Source: Epinephelus fuscoguttatus (lineage: Eukaryota > Chordata > Actinopteri > Perciformes > Serranidae). Taken from it: a DNA stretch of 64,000 nt. This document shows, piece after piece, positions 35,541-48,400 of this stretch (positions are counted from its first letter, which is position 1; every line of letters begins with the position of its first letter). The stretch lies in NCBI RefSeq assembly GCF_011397635.1, contig NC_064769.1, forward strand, positions 13,533,207 to 13,597,206, in the 5' to 3' direction. A model generated the notes under the pieces. It saw nothing but the letters and a program-made list of their open reading frames with translations. It did not search any database and was not told the DNA's origin. The position numbers were made by a program, and so were the translations under genes.

Positions 35541-35546
35541 AATAAA
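35541..35546 (+). terminator. mtrex poly(A) signal
   Basis: AATAAA lies 570 bp after the mtrex stop codon and is followed by a T/G-rich stretch (TCTGTATGCTGATTTG), as expected of a cleavage region. It gives a 3' UTR of about 590 nt. No earlier canonical AATAAA was noticed on the plus strand after 34971. Confidence 0.75.
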
Positions 35547-36458
35547 AGTCTGTATGCTGATTTGTACAGATTATACAAAAGAACACTGTTGTGTGTTCAC
35601 TTGAAGTATATTAGTTCTTAGATACACAGGGGGCTGTAATAGCAGCAGTAGCAGTCCAGCAAAGGCAACACGGGACTTAGACTAACCGTCTACTCTTCAA
35701 CTCTCTAACCCAACATGATACAAGTCGAGCTACCTTCCGTCCTTGACTTTATAAGGTTAGACAGCTGGAGAGTGCGACAGCGGTGGCCTGGAGGCAGTCG
35801 CTCCACATGTGAAGCAGCTTTGCCCTCTGGTCTAGCATCAGCTCCAGTCTCCAGCACGTTCTAGCCTTGAGAAGGAAACATTCTTATAATTAGCCCTTTA
35901 ACACCGGACCTAAGGCAGGGAAGCTGTGAGACTCCGCCTTCTCTCTGGGTGCTGGACCAAAAACTGATCCTAAATCAGATGGTTGAGCAGACTGACTCCA
36001 GGTCAGGAAAAGCACAAAGCAAGGTTACATTCACAGGTTTCCAACCCTCCTCTTTCTCCCAGCAGTGGTCAGACCCTTTAGTGGGCGCGTGCAGGCGAGT
36101 CTTCCCACCAGCTCAGTAGAATCATGCTAACTTGTTCCTGTCTTTACAGAATCTCTAGCCCCTAACCTTCATCTGTCACAGTCACTTCAGCATATCTACA
36201 AGGCTTGGACAGGTAGTCGGGCCCAGACGGAGAACTGGCGGACAAGACAGCCTAAAATTAAAAAGTCTTAAAATCTTAAAAACAGGCCTGAGGTGCAGCT
36301 CCCAGAAGCTGGCTTACTTAAAGTAAGAATCAACTTAAAATCCATGCAGGGTATTCGGGGAGGAGTGTTTGCGTGAGATGAAAGGCTAGAGAGCTGGGAT
36401 CCTGGGTGTGCGTTTGGACAGAGCAGAGAGACGTCATCCCTCCACCTCTTGGCTTAGC

Positions 36459-39400
36459 TTAGTTAGGACTCTCAAAGTGGTTTCCATTTGTTGGGGTCTC
36501 CTGCAGAGTTGAGTGTGGGATGTCGGCCTTTTCATGGTTTTCTTTGCACGGCTTGAAAAAGTCAGACACGAAGAAGACCTGCAAGATACAGGAAGAATGT
36601 TTTTATACAGGAGTGTGAGGCTTAATTATTTACATCTGTGCTTCGTTTTAAAAAAAATCAAGGGCAATCAGTAACTTGGTGAGAATAGTTGGGCATTTTA
36701 GGAAATACGCTTTCCTGCAGAGACTCAGATGAAAAGATTAACACTTCTCATGTTTGTATGATAAATAGAAAGCTACATACAGGAGGTAGTTAACTTTAAG
36801 AGTGAGCCTGGCAGTGAGCCTGGCACTCTCAGTGCCATAGTACAGTATGCCATGAAATAAATAAAAAAAAAAAACCAAAACCATGATGTAGCATATAAAA
36901 AAAGGCATAGTTATACTATATTTTAATTATACAGAATGTCATAAAAAAATGAATAAAAATTCAAAAAGTTTTTAAAAACGGCATAAAAAGTCATTAAATT
37001 GCAGTAGTAATATATTGCAAAAACTGTCACAAAAAGTCTTTAAAAAGTCATGGTATAATATAAGGAATATGCCAAAAAAAAAAAGTCATCAAAATGTTCT
37101 TGATGTAGTATGTCCTAACAAATGTCATTCAACTGTCATAAGCATTAAAATCTAGTATGCTATAAAATAACATTTTATATATAAAATATTAGAAAAGGTC
37201 AAAGTATATCAAAAAAGTTGTGAAAATCAGACAAAAAAGTACTATTTGTTATGAAAAATAAAGTTGTCATAAAGTCAGTATGTCATCATAAAGTCAAAGT
37301 TTCATAGTATAGTATGCTATGAAAATGTCAGTCATAGTATAGTATGTTAAAATGTCATAATGTAGTATGTCATTAAAAAGAAGTCAGTGTCACAAAAAGT
37401 CATAAATCAAAAGTGATACTGCATGCCATAAAAACAGGTGAGAAAAAATGTCATTTAAAAAGTTACAGTATGTCAAGTCAGTATTTCATAAAAAAAGGTC
37501 AAAATTTCATAATACAGTATTTCATTAAAATGTCATAAAGTCAAAGTACAGCATGTCAAAAATTTCATAATATGGTATGTCATTCATAAAGTCACCAAAA
37601 ATGTCCTTTAAGTCATATTGTGTCACCAAAAAGTCATGACAATGTCCAAAAGTCCATAAAAACATAATACTTCATGTCAAAAAATAAGTCATAATGAACT
37701 TTACAGGTATAGGTGATGAACAGTGGTTATGGATGCTGTAAACAGCCACAGCTGTGTGTAGCAGTGGAGCCTGATGACAGCTGTTGCACTTCTTCTTTGC
37801 TGTTCTTGTCATTGACCGGTGGTGAAGCAGGCACTACTGTTGATATGCAAACAGATGCTCAAGGCCGTCTCTACATCCATTCATAGCTGCCGGTGGAAGT
37901 GGAAATAAAGCTGGTATATCAAAGCCCCGAAACCAAAATCTGTTGGCTTCTTCTCATGAGCGATGAGGTTCTACAAGGACCCACAACTGTTTGCGAAAGT
38001 TCAAGCAGTTCTTTTACATACACAGAGCCGTGCTAGCTGTTTCACCCTGCGTCCAGTCTTCGCGCTATGCTATGCATAACATCTCCTGGTTGTAGTTTCA
38101 TATTTACGCTATGTCTAAATCCAGCCTGGGACATCTGTTGCATTTCTCTCCCTCACTTCCTGTTATTTTTCTACTATCGCTATCTAATAAAGGCAGAAAA
38201 CGCCCCCAAAATAATGATTTCAATAAAGAAAATGTCAAACCATTCCTTTAAGGTCAGATTAGGACACATGACTTACCACCAGGATGGCCATGAGGGCACC
38301 CTGCAGGAGTCCAGTCAGCACATCACCCGGGTGATGTTTATAATCAGACACCCTGGACAATCCCGTGAACACTGATGCAGCAATCAAGAAAAACTGGATT
38401 GTGGGTCTCAGCAGCCTCGCCCAATCAACCCGGAATCTTGCCTGCAGGTAGAGCTGAGAGAAACACAGGGGACACGGATTATTGGATGATCATCAGACTG
38501 GGCAGCGTCTCTGTAGGAAAACAAGCTACAGTGATGTGCAGGTGACTCAGTGTATTTACACCAACACTACCACACCAGAGACAAATAAATCATCAAGAAA
38601 CTGTGAGAAATACATTAATAAATTAAACAAACATCCTCTTTTTTTAATCAGATCTTTGTCTACTTCCTCCTCTGTCCTTTAAAAGGGTGAGAAACTCTCC
38701 TGAAGTTCACACTTCCCTCTGCCAAATGACCTTAAAATACTCGTGTTACTGATAGAAGTACAGTTTATTGGACTGATATTTCTCACAATCTAACTGATAA
38801 TTGAATATCACACTGCCCCTGGAGCACCAATGTAGGTCAGCTGCATGTCATTCTCCTTTGTAGCACAAACCACTAAACTATTATCTACGTTAAAAACAGG
38901 GCATGTCTGGGGGACAAACAAGCTCAGCCGCTTCATTCAGATTCTCTTCCTGAGGCACTTCATTTATGACATAAATGCTGTCGATTAATTGCGTAGAAAA
39001 AGAAAAGCAGGTTTGTAGGTGAATGTTTAAAACGTCAGATGCTGCTTCTCATACTTGAACTTCCACTTCGTACTGAGGGGAGAGGGAGCTTTATGTTGGT
39101 GCCAGGACTTTGTCCCTGTGTCTATTTATATCTAATGGTGCTGAATGAATCAGCAGCCTATAAAGTTTATCAGGATGGGGCAGTAAAATCAGCTCTGAAC
39201 AAACACAACAGAGGGAACTCAAAGATGCTGCACCTCCCTGGGCAGAAAAACAACCGTCATCAAAAAAGGTCATCAATGCATACAAGGAAAAGTTGAATCA
39301 CTGCAGTTCAAAACAGTTTGACATTTTAGGTAATACACTTTTTTACTATCTTGTCAAGACCTAGATGAGAAGATTGATACCACTCTCCTATCTGGTTATG

Positions 39401-42400
39401 ACTAGAAAGCATCTGTCTTGTGTAAAACTCTCTTCATATGAGAGTTCAACCATGTGTTTAAATTCGGCAGGTCGTCTTGCAGTGGCTACATCGCTGCTCA
39501 AACATCAGTGGACAAGACCAAATTATGGTGAACAGCTAAACTATATAATAAATACGTAGGTTAATCAAAGATTGTCAATTATAACAAATAAGCTCAGTGA
39601 CTGCGACTACTAAAATGGGACGTCAGTGCTGTTGCTGTTGAAGAAAGTCAACACAGCAGATGCACCAACACTGTTTATTCATGGGCAACGTTGTCGCAAC
39701 CCATGCTGAAACAATAAATGTTCTTTGAAACAGCTACTCAAATTTATACCTCTTTAACTTGTAAGATCTAGCTTATGTTGTGTTATTCCAGTATGTTTTT
39801 CTTTATCACAGAAAGTTGCTAACAAGCAGCTAGAAGCATCCAAGGCTCAGTTCACCTACAAGACGTCAAAATAAATTAGCCTCATATTTTGGAACCAATG
39901 TGTCGCACTGAGAGGGAAAGCAAGCTTACACTGCATCTAATTGTGTAGTTGATTTGTTCGTTTATATGATGAAGTTCAAATCCATTGTTACATTTATTTC
40001 CCCATGTAATTTAAATACAAATAGATTTTTTTTTTTTTATCTGTCAGGTTATTCTGCGATGTGTAAAACAATCCTCTTCTTTCCATTGAACTTGTAATCG
40101 CTCTTTTAAATTGTCACATCAGTGCCACTGTTGAGGTAACTGACATTGCACATTTATAACTGAAACTCTACCCTGTAGCCTTTGTACGTTAATACAACAA
40201 TAGCATTCTTCTCTACCCCACAAAGGGCTTCCTGCCTTTCTTGGAATCCTGAGCCCTTTTGAGTCGCTCCAATTACGAGAATGTAATGTCGCATTTACAC
40301 ATAAGGGATCCTTTCTAGCCACATCCCTAATGTCTGTCTGTATGCTACAGCTAAGAGACTGTTAGCTTAGCTTAGCATAAAGACTGGAAACAGGGGGAGC
40401 CAGGTAGCCTGGCAATGTCCAAAAGTTACAAAATAAGCCAACCAGTACCTCTAAAGCTCACTTATTAACAGGTTATACCATGTATGTTTAACAGGGTTGG
40501 AAATTAGCACCAGCAATAAGCCAAATACTGGTAAAATATGTAAGTGGCTGCTAGATTTGCTTCACTCACCAGCCAAGAAACACAATGGTAATCTATTAAG
40601 TGGCCGGTAGATTTTGGAATCCACCAGCCACAGTGAAAGGTGGACAAATAAGTTAATTTCCAACCCTGTTTTTTTTTTTAATTCAAACAAAAACCAAAAG
40701 GGTAAAAATGACAATTCACATGATCAGATTTATGCTAAGCTAACTGGCTGTAGCCTCATATTTAACAAACAGGTGTGGTATCGATCTTCTCATATAACTA
40801 ACATTAGGAAGGCAGATAAGAGTATTCTCAAACATGCAAAACTATTCCTTGAATTTAAAGGGATCAATCTCACATTTGTTCCCAAGCTTGATTTGCCAAT
40901 GGACTATAATCGATTCTTATTTATAATCACTAATGTGTTTAAGAGCTGATATGAATGTCCAGAGTTTCCTGTTGTGTGACCCAATGTGCCAGTAAACAGT
41001 GATTTATATCAATGTAAATCAAAACAGGTTCAGGTACTTACAGCCAGGAACAGCATGCAGTACATGGAAAAAGAGGAGTGGCCGGAGTAGAAGGACAGCC
41101 TATAACAGAAAGACAAAAACATGGCTCAACATTCTGCTATGTACTTAATTAATCTGCAGCAAACAAAAAAACTTACACTGAGACATACTGTCGTAGAAAT
41201 AACTTATCCATTAGTCAGACACACACCCTTATTTAGGTCTTGAGGTGGAGTCAATGCTCCTTGAAAGGTTTGTGTTTGATGCATTTAAGAGAAGCTGTTT
41301 GTGAGAAGAACGTTGAGTGATGTGGTGAACAGTGTCATACTGACAGTGCTGTTTTATACTGCTGTCTGGACCACGTCCCAAAAACCATGAACACACGCAC
41401 ACACACACTGTGTAATGTAACTGTCAACCACTTTGGTCCAGACTCAAATATCTCAAAAACTATTTAATGGACTGCCATGAAACTTGGTGTAGATGTTCAC
41501 GTTTCCCAGAGGATGAAATGTAATAGCTTTGATGATGATCTAACTTTCTATCCCTTGTCATTAACAGGTCAACATTTTCACTAATCCAATACTTTATGAC
41601 GAAATACCTGCAAAATTAATGACATCCCATCAGCCTCAGCTGTTCTTTGTGTTAAGTGCTAATTAGCAAATGTTAGCATTTAGATTTAAGTGCCACCGTG
41701 TAGTGAAGCCTCACAGAGCTGCAAGCATGGCTGTAGACTCTTAGCATTGAACGGCGGCCATTTTTAAAATGTATACAATGGTATTTTTATGGTCTGAGAC
41801 AGTTTAATAGTGAAAAAGTACAACTTTCTGTTTCTGCCCGAAGGTCACTTCAATAGAATAAAACTCATCTGGGTATAAAAAAAGAAAACAAATATTCTGT
41901 GAGTCCACAAAATCTGCCTCCCATTTATTGTCTATGACGCAGCTCCAGACTTTACACTTATTAACATCACAAGTTCAAGACTTTTTTTCGTGGTTTCTTG
42001 GTTTGAGAGAGAGAGTAACTCATGTTCACAAATATTGACTGAACTTTCCAAGGCCATGGAAAAATATTCTTGATTTATGTGGTGTTCCCCTCTAAGGACT
42101 GTCCACACCAAGAGTGCTAACTATACAGATGACTATGTGAGCATTCACACTGATGAACAATAAATGAATAAATAAATCCTTCTTGTCACTTACAAAGCTC
42201 TAAACGGTCAGGCTCCGTCATATCTTAGAGAGCTCATAGTGCCGTATTATCCCACCTGAACACTGCGCTCTGAGAAGGCAGGGTTAGTTGGAGCCAGAGC
42301 CTTCAGCTATCAGGCTCCTCTTCTGTGGAACCATCAAGGCATCAGGCTCCTCTTATAAAGCTTATAGTTAGGGCTGACTCAGGCTTGGCTTGGACCAGCC

Positions 42401-45400
42401 CCTAATTAGGCTGACGTAGGCCTAGTCTGCTGGGGGACCTCCTATAATACACTGAGCACCTTCTCTCCCTCTCTCTTAGATTGTGAGAAGTTGGTTCTTC
42501 TTCATTTGCTGACATTCCTGACCTGTTACTGCATATCGCTAACTCGGCTTCTTCTCTGGAGCCTCTGCGCTCCACTGTCTGGCAGGTCCCCTCGAATCGC
42601 AGTTACGCCTGGATTGTTGGTTGTGGTTGCGCTGCTGCCTTGGTCCTGCCTGATGCCTCCTACTACTGCTGTTATTATTAGTCATACCTCTACTACTCTA
42701 CTCTCTCTTGTTCTCTCTCCTTCTCACTTTCTCTCTCTGTCTCTCCCTTTCTCGATTTATCATTTTGTGACGTGGATCACTGCACATTTATTATGTTGAT
42801 CTGTTCTGTACGACATCTATTGCACGTCTGTCCGTCCTGGAAGAGGGATCCCTCTTCAGTTGCTCTTCCTGAGGTTTCTACCATTTTTTTTCCCCTTAAA
42901 GGTTTTGGGGGAGTTTTTCCTTATCCGCTGTGAGGGTCCAAGGACAGAGGGATGTCGTATGCTGTAAAGCTCTCTGAGGTAAATTGTGATTTGTGATATT
43001 TGACTTTATAAATAAAATAAAATTGAATTGAATTAAATTAAGCAGAGGCACCAAACTTGCACTGTGTGCTCCACGTGTGTTGCTCTGTAAATCTGGATGG
43101 ATTTTGATTGACTATCAGTGTTCCTGTTGCTCATTAAATGACTCTTAAAAGTGATCCCAGCAATATGGTTCGCCACTGTTGTCGTTACAGTTGTGGTGTG
43201 GGATCCGCCATCCACTTGAACTAGAATGATTTTTACAATGATACATTTATAGTCATTGTTATAGTTTTGTTCTTGGTGTGGGCGGCCTTGTAGTCTTGTT
43301 ACATTTCAAAAGAAACACTGATACAATTTGAGATAGCAAGAAATTAAAATTCAGAGGATAGATTCAATCGTTTTTTGTTTTTTTTTTTCAGTCAATTAGT
43401 CTGTGAAATTTCAGATGATGGTGAATAATGTCCATCACAAAGTGTTTTTTCAGCTTGCTTTTTAATTTAACATATAAAAAACAGAGTTTAGCAGAAAATT
43501 CTCAAATCTTTAGGAAGGTAAAATTGGGGTTTGGTATTCGTAACAGATTTTTTAAATTCTTTTAAGTCATAGGAAGGTAAACAATTAATCAAGTAATCAT
43601 TTCAGCATCAACAATGTTTGATAATCGACGATCACAGGCTGATCAAAAAGACCCTGGTAACAAGAGCAAACTGGCATATTAAATAATAATGCCGACCTCT
43701 GAACACCCTCTGTCGCATCCCATTAAAACTGCAGGTGGGTCAGACCCTGTGAGGACTCCACTCGTACATTAAAAGTACCCGTTTGGATAAAAAATGGGTG
43801 TCCTTGATGAGAGGTATTCTTCTTCACACTCTCAACCTTTGATTACCTTCAGTTCGACATCTTTGCCTCTTAAATTCAAACAAACACACATATAGCTCTA
43901 GGCCTGTTCTGTCTCCTCTGTCCTAGGGAAGTTAAACTGAGGCAAGGAGGAATCATATTACAGTAAGATGATCCCGACCTACCCGCTCTCCTCCTGCTGC
44001 TGCTTATTATCTCTATTAGTGACTAACAGGCCACCTCAAACACACAGGCACATAGGAGCTGGAATTATAATGTGTCCTGACATTAATCTTAAAAGCCCCA
44101 GATGTCTACCTCAAATCACTGGATCCTTCAAATAACCTGCTGATAAATATTTGTCTCAATATGTGACATGAAAATAAACAGACTGCAGACAGTGATGAGG
44201 CTCCAGGAAATATCAACGATGTTGCACCACACCCTGCTAAATGCCCATGAGATAATTCAGAGGATAGAGGGGTGAATAGGCACATTTTCATTTAGCTCAG
44301 GGAAACTGTTCGAGAGAGGCGGAAAGCAACACACTCTTACTTATAAGCAGAAAAACCTGCTTCACCTTTCAGTAAAGCAGATCTGAATAGAGCAATAGTT
44401 CCTCTCGGCTCATAATAAACCCTTCTTAGCTCTGATACAATCTGCACAGCTGATATCACTATTTAAGCCTCTGCTTCTATAATTACTGCTGATCTCGGTG
44501 GTCGTGCCTACATTATAATGAGAAGTGGATATCCTCTCCTCCCACTATACTTCCTTCTGCTCTGGGCTGATAAGGGACACTGACATTAAATCAAAACAAG
44601 CTTTACATTCCTGTGATATTACTCAATCCTCCTGGTCTCGTGTGCTGTAAATGGTTCAAACTGCATCTTGCTGAAAACACACACCATTCGTGAGCAGAAG
44701 TCTGACTAGAAACTAAATGTTGCACAACTTCAGAGGCGTGCTGTATTAGTTTTATCACCACTATGAATTACACAATCATTCATACATCGCTCAGGGACAC
44801 ATTCAACCTTTGCTCTTTGTACTTACACCACAGTTTGTTACAAAACAATGGAGAGCACTGAAGTTTAGCTTCAGATTTGGTTAATCTGCTCAGCAACAAA
44901 ACAAGAACCTGGACTACTAAAAATTTAAATGAGGTAATTTCAACAGCAAGCAGCTGAAATCCAGCGTTTCCACACATTTTTACCAGTTAATTCTCAACCT
45001 TTTCCATAATATTTCACCCCATTTCCATGACTGTCTTTAGGTAGTTTAGAATGGGAAGGCTGATACAGTGACACAGCCATACATTACTAAACACACACTA
45101 CTCAGGCATTTGTGGATAAGCTAATCACTAATGCTTACTAACTTCACTCGCTCATTAGACAGCCCATAGCCCACAGACCAGACCAGCATAGAAAGATGTT
45201 GCAGCATTTCATAGATGTCAGTGCAATTTGACATGTGTGTAGATTATGTGTTTGTATGCATTTATGTCTTGTTAAACAACTATTTGTTTTATGGACATTT
45301 CTAATAATTGTTTTGTGACCTTATCTGAACTTGAATGTTCGCAATGCCTTAATAAATTCAGGCTTATCAGCGTCATGTCCCGTCAATCCAAGGGGATCAG

Positions 45401-48400
45401 TGACCCAAAACACTGACTGGAAGTTGCTTATCTGGACGTCTATACATACAGACCATGAAATCTGGTGACTCAATCTTCTAATTTCTAATCCCATGACCTT
45501 GAGAACCCTGGAAACCATCTAAAGTCATTCATTCATTAGTTAATATAGGGCTGCAACTAATGACTGGTATATCATCAGTAAGTTTGGCAATTATTTTTTT
45601 CAATTAAATTACTTCATTTTGTATGTGAAATATAAGAAAATAGTGAAAGATGCCAGTTAAAATTTCCCAACGCCTCAGTCTGTGGTTTTATGTTGATGTT
45701 CTGTTCTTATTCTACAAGCAGTCTGACACCCAAATTTATTCAGTTTACTAAAACATATGACAAAAGAAAAGCATCCAGTCTTCATATTTGAGGAGCTGGA
45801 ACCATAAAACGTTGAAAAATGACTCAAAACGCTGACTCAAACTCAAGTCTATAACGTTTAATGTAGAGCAGTACATACCTTGCCTCATTGACCATGGTTA
45901 GATCTCCATTGCAGTGGAAGTCTTCAATATAAGCCTGTGATGAGCAGTTGATAAGTTTCCAGTCAGGTTTGCACACATCCAGGAAGTGTGGCCTGAGCCG
46001 GCCAATGGAGTACTTGGCTATGTCGGTCAGAGACTGGCTCATCGCGGCACCGAAAAGGAAGGTACCGACGGCTTTGTATACACAGGAAAGGTAGCTGCCG
46101 AAAGAGGACTTGGATTTGATGCGCTTTAGATAAACTGAAAGGCACTCGCCAAAGATCATCTGTGAGGGAGAGGGGAAGGAAAGGATACAGAGTTAAAACA
46201 TTTTTACATAAACACAAAAACTCCAAATGAAACTTAAAGATGCAACTGAATGAAATTAACATCAAAGCCTGATACATTCCCTACGCTCACCATCACTAAC
46301 AGAGTCTAGAATAATGGGTCTGGTTAAAAAAAGAAGAAAGAAAATCACACAAAGCTCTCATTTGAAGGAATAGTTTGACTTTTTGAGATGCAGAGATGTT
46401 GTTTTCTTGCAGAGAGTTAGGTGTGAAGATCAATGCCACTTTAATGTTCGTATGCTCCTTCTACCACCAGAAGCCAGTTATCTAGCATAAAGACAGAAAA
46501 CTGGTGGAAACACATTTTATTAGACGGAGAGACCACCTGTTCCCGTTTCCAGTCTTTATGCAAAGCTAGTGGTTCTCAAATTTTTTACACAACGTTCAAC
46601 CTCAGAAAATATTAGGCTCTCAATAATCGGCTTTAATATACAGTAGTGTAGGACTACCCCATTCAGCTAAAGACAGTTACCTTAAAACTGGTATATTGCT
46701 GCTGCAACCCTAGTATCAACAGACCTGCTCACAATATTCTCCTGATCAGCACTTCTGTTCCTGTTTGGAGCCATGATTGCTGTGTTTTTAAACCATTAAT
46801 TTTACCTCCACTTACTGTCTTGCCATCACAGTTTAGCTTGTAACTAGTCGTGGGCGTTTGCACACACTCGGTTCATGAATGTGGCTATGTAGCAGGCTGA
46901 TACCGAAATGAAGATATTTCAGGGATCTCTAGGTTTAAGGATTTTCAGCTGTGGTTCAGAGGTAGAACAGCTGGTCCGCTAATCGAAAGATTGGTGGTTC
47001 GATCACTGGCTCCTCAAGCCCGCATGTCAACGTAGTCTTGGGCAAGACACTCAATCCCATTTGCCATCGGTGTGTGAATGCGAGTGAATGGTTAATGAGT
47101 AGCCTGTGGCACCATGTATGGTAGCCTCAGCCACCAGTGTGTGTTTGTGTGTGTGAAGAGGTAAATATGATTCACAGTGTTAAAGTGCTCTAAGTGTTTT
47201 TTCTTCCTTCTACATACCACTAAAGAGAGCTTGCCACCAGTGGTACATTTACCATAATTTGAGAACCAGTGTGCTGAGCTAAGCTAATTACCTCCCGGTT
47301 ATTGCTTCACATTTAACATGCACATATGAGAATAGTATTGATCTTCTGTTGAAAACGTTGGCAAGAAAGCAAACATTTTTTCTCCAAAATGTCAAATTAT
47401 TCCTTTAAGTAAACCCTCCAAAACATTACTGAGAAACACTCATCTGACAAACAGAAATACCATGGCAACAGGATGATGTCCACTTTAAAATACCAATCAT
47501 TTTGTTTGATCTTAAAGCTTAAATTAATCATGCTGAGATCTCGTAGTAAAATATTTCGAGCCTGTGCGTATGTGTTCATGCTGTATGACACATTGTAAGA
47601 ATGATTCATGAATTCCTGACGAGGTTTAAGTGCATAAGTCCCAGAGGCCTTCCATTCATCTGACAACAAAAGCCGCTGACAGCCCTTATTGCTAACGCTC
47701 AGCTATCTGTACCTTTAATTCTATCAATAAGAGAAGTATCAACTTCCTTGATGGGTCACTTAAGATTAGAGGTGAGCTGCTTTACCTTAACTTAACTAAA
47801 GATGTTTTGCATGTATAAAATTTAAGTCTATTTTTTAAATAAATCCTGCAGTACAGGTTTGTGTAAAACTTGTTCAAGTCTGAAAGGATATTGTCACTGT
47901 TTCTATACTGAGCTGACAGTCTGTCTTTAAGTGCGGTCACATTTTTTCAATTCCACTCAGCATCAAGTGACCAAGGTCACCACTGCGCTGCTTGTGAAGA
48001 GTTTCACATCTGTGATATTTACGGTCTTCCTGCAAACTGTTGAAGCGGCTGCAGAATCATTTGGAGCTGGTGAGTTTCAAAATAAAGGTCTGCCTCAGGT
48101 CACCTTGCTGGTTCATCATCCAAGGTCACAGTTCTCAAAACCACAAAGTTTGGGAAACATTTTCTTAAACATGCAGTTAGCAAATGAGCTTAGAGTTAAT
48201 GGTAGTGGAGGCTTATGTAAGCAATTAAAAACATATACATTATTGCAGAATAATGTATTCAGCAGCAATCATGGATGAAGAGAAAAGAGAGAAGTTAAGA
48301 GAAGTGGAAAAAGGTGAGCAGTGCACAAACAGAACCGTTAGCAGAAAACAAAACAGATGCACTTACAGCGATTATTGTGACCGGAATCATAACACCTCCT

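Larger units (their letters stand above)
34972..36458. other. Convergent 3' region between mtrex and plpp1 stops
   Basis: The stop codons are 1.49 kb apart. The left 590 bp is mtrex 3' UTR, and the rest is probably plpp1 3' UTR. No repeat of known family and no other frame was seen. There is a poly-T run near 35070. Confidence 0.7.

Noticed and set aside
36830-37700. CRISPR or centromeric satellite
   Set aside because: Units are short, irregular and degenerate with no spacers or fixed period; location is a gene intron.
38067-38375. 102-codon plus-strand frame overlapping plpp1 exon 5
   Set aside because: Antisense to a clearly coding exon and continuing into intron and MITE sequence; no recognisable domain.
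42491-42799. 102-codon plus-strand frame with hydrophobic and Ser/Leu-rich sequence
   Set aside because: Arises from the pyrimidine-rich 3' UTR of the LINE fragment 42178-43041; composition artefact, not a membrane protein.
46947-47020. tRNA gene on the plus strand
   Set aside because: Head of a decayed SINE nested in a MITE; the stems do not close and the known SINE body follows.
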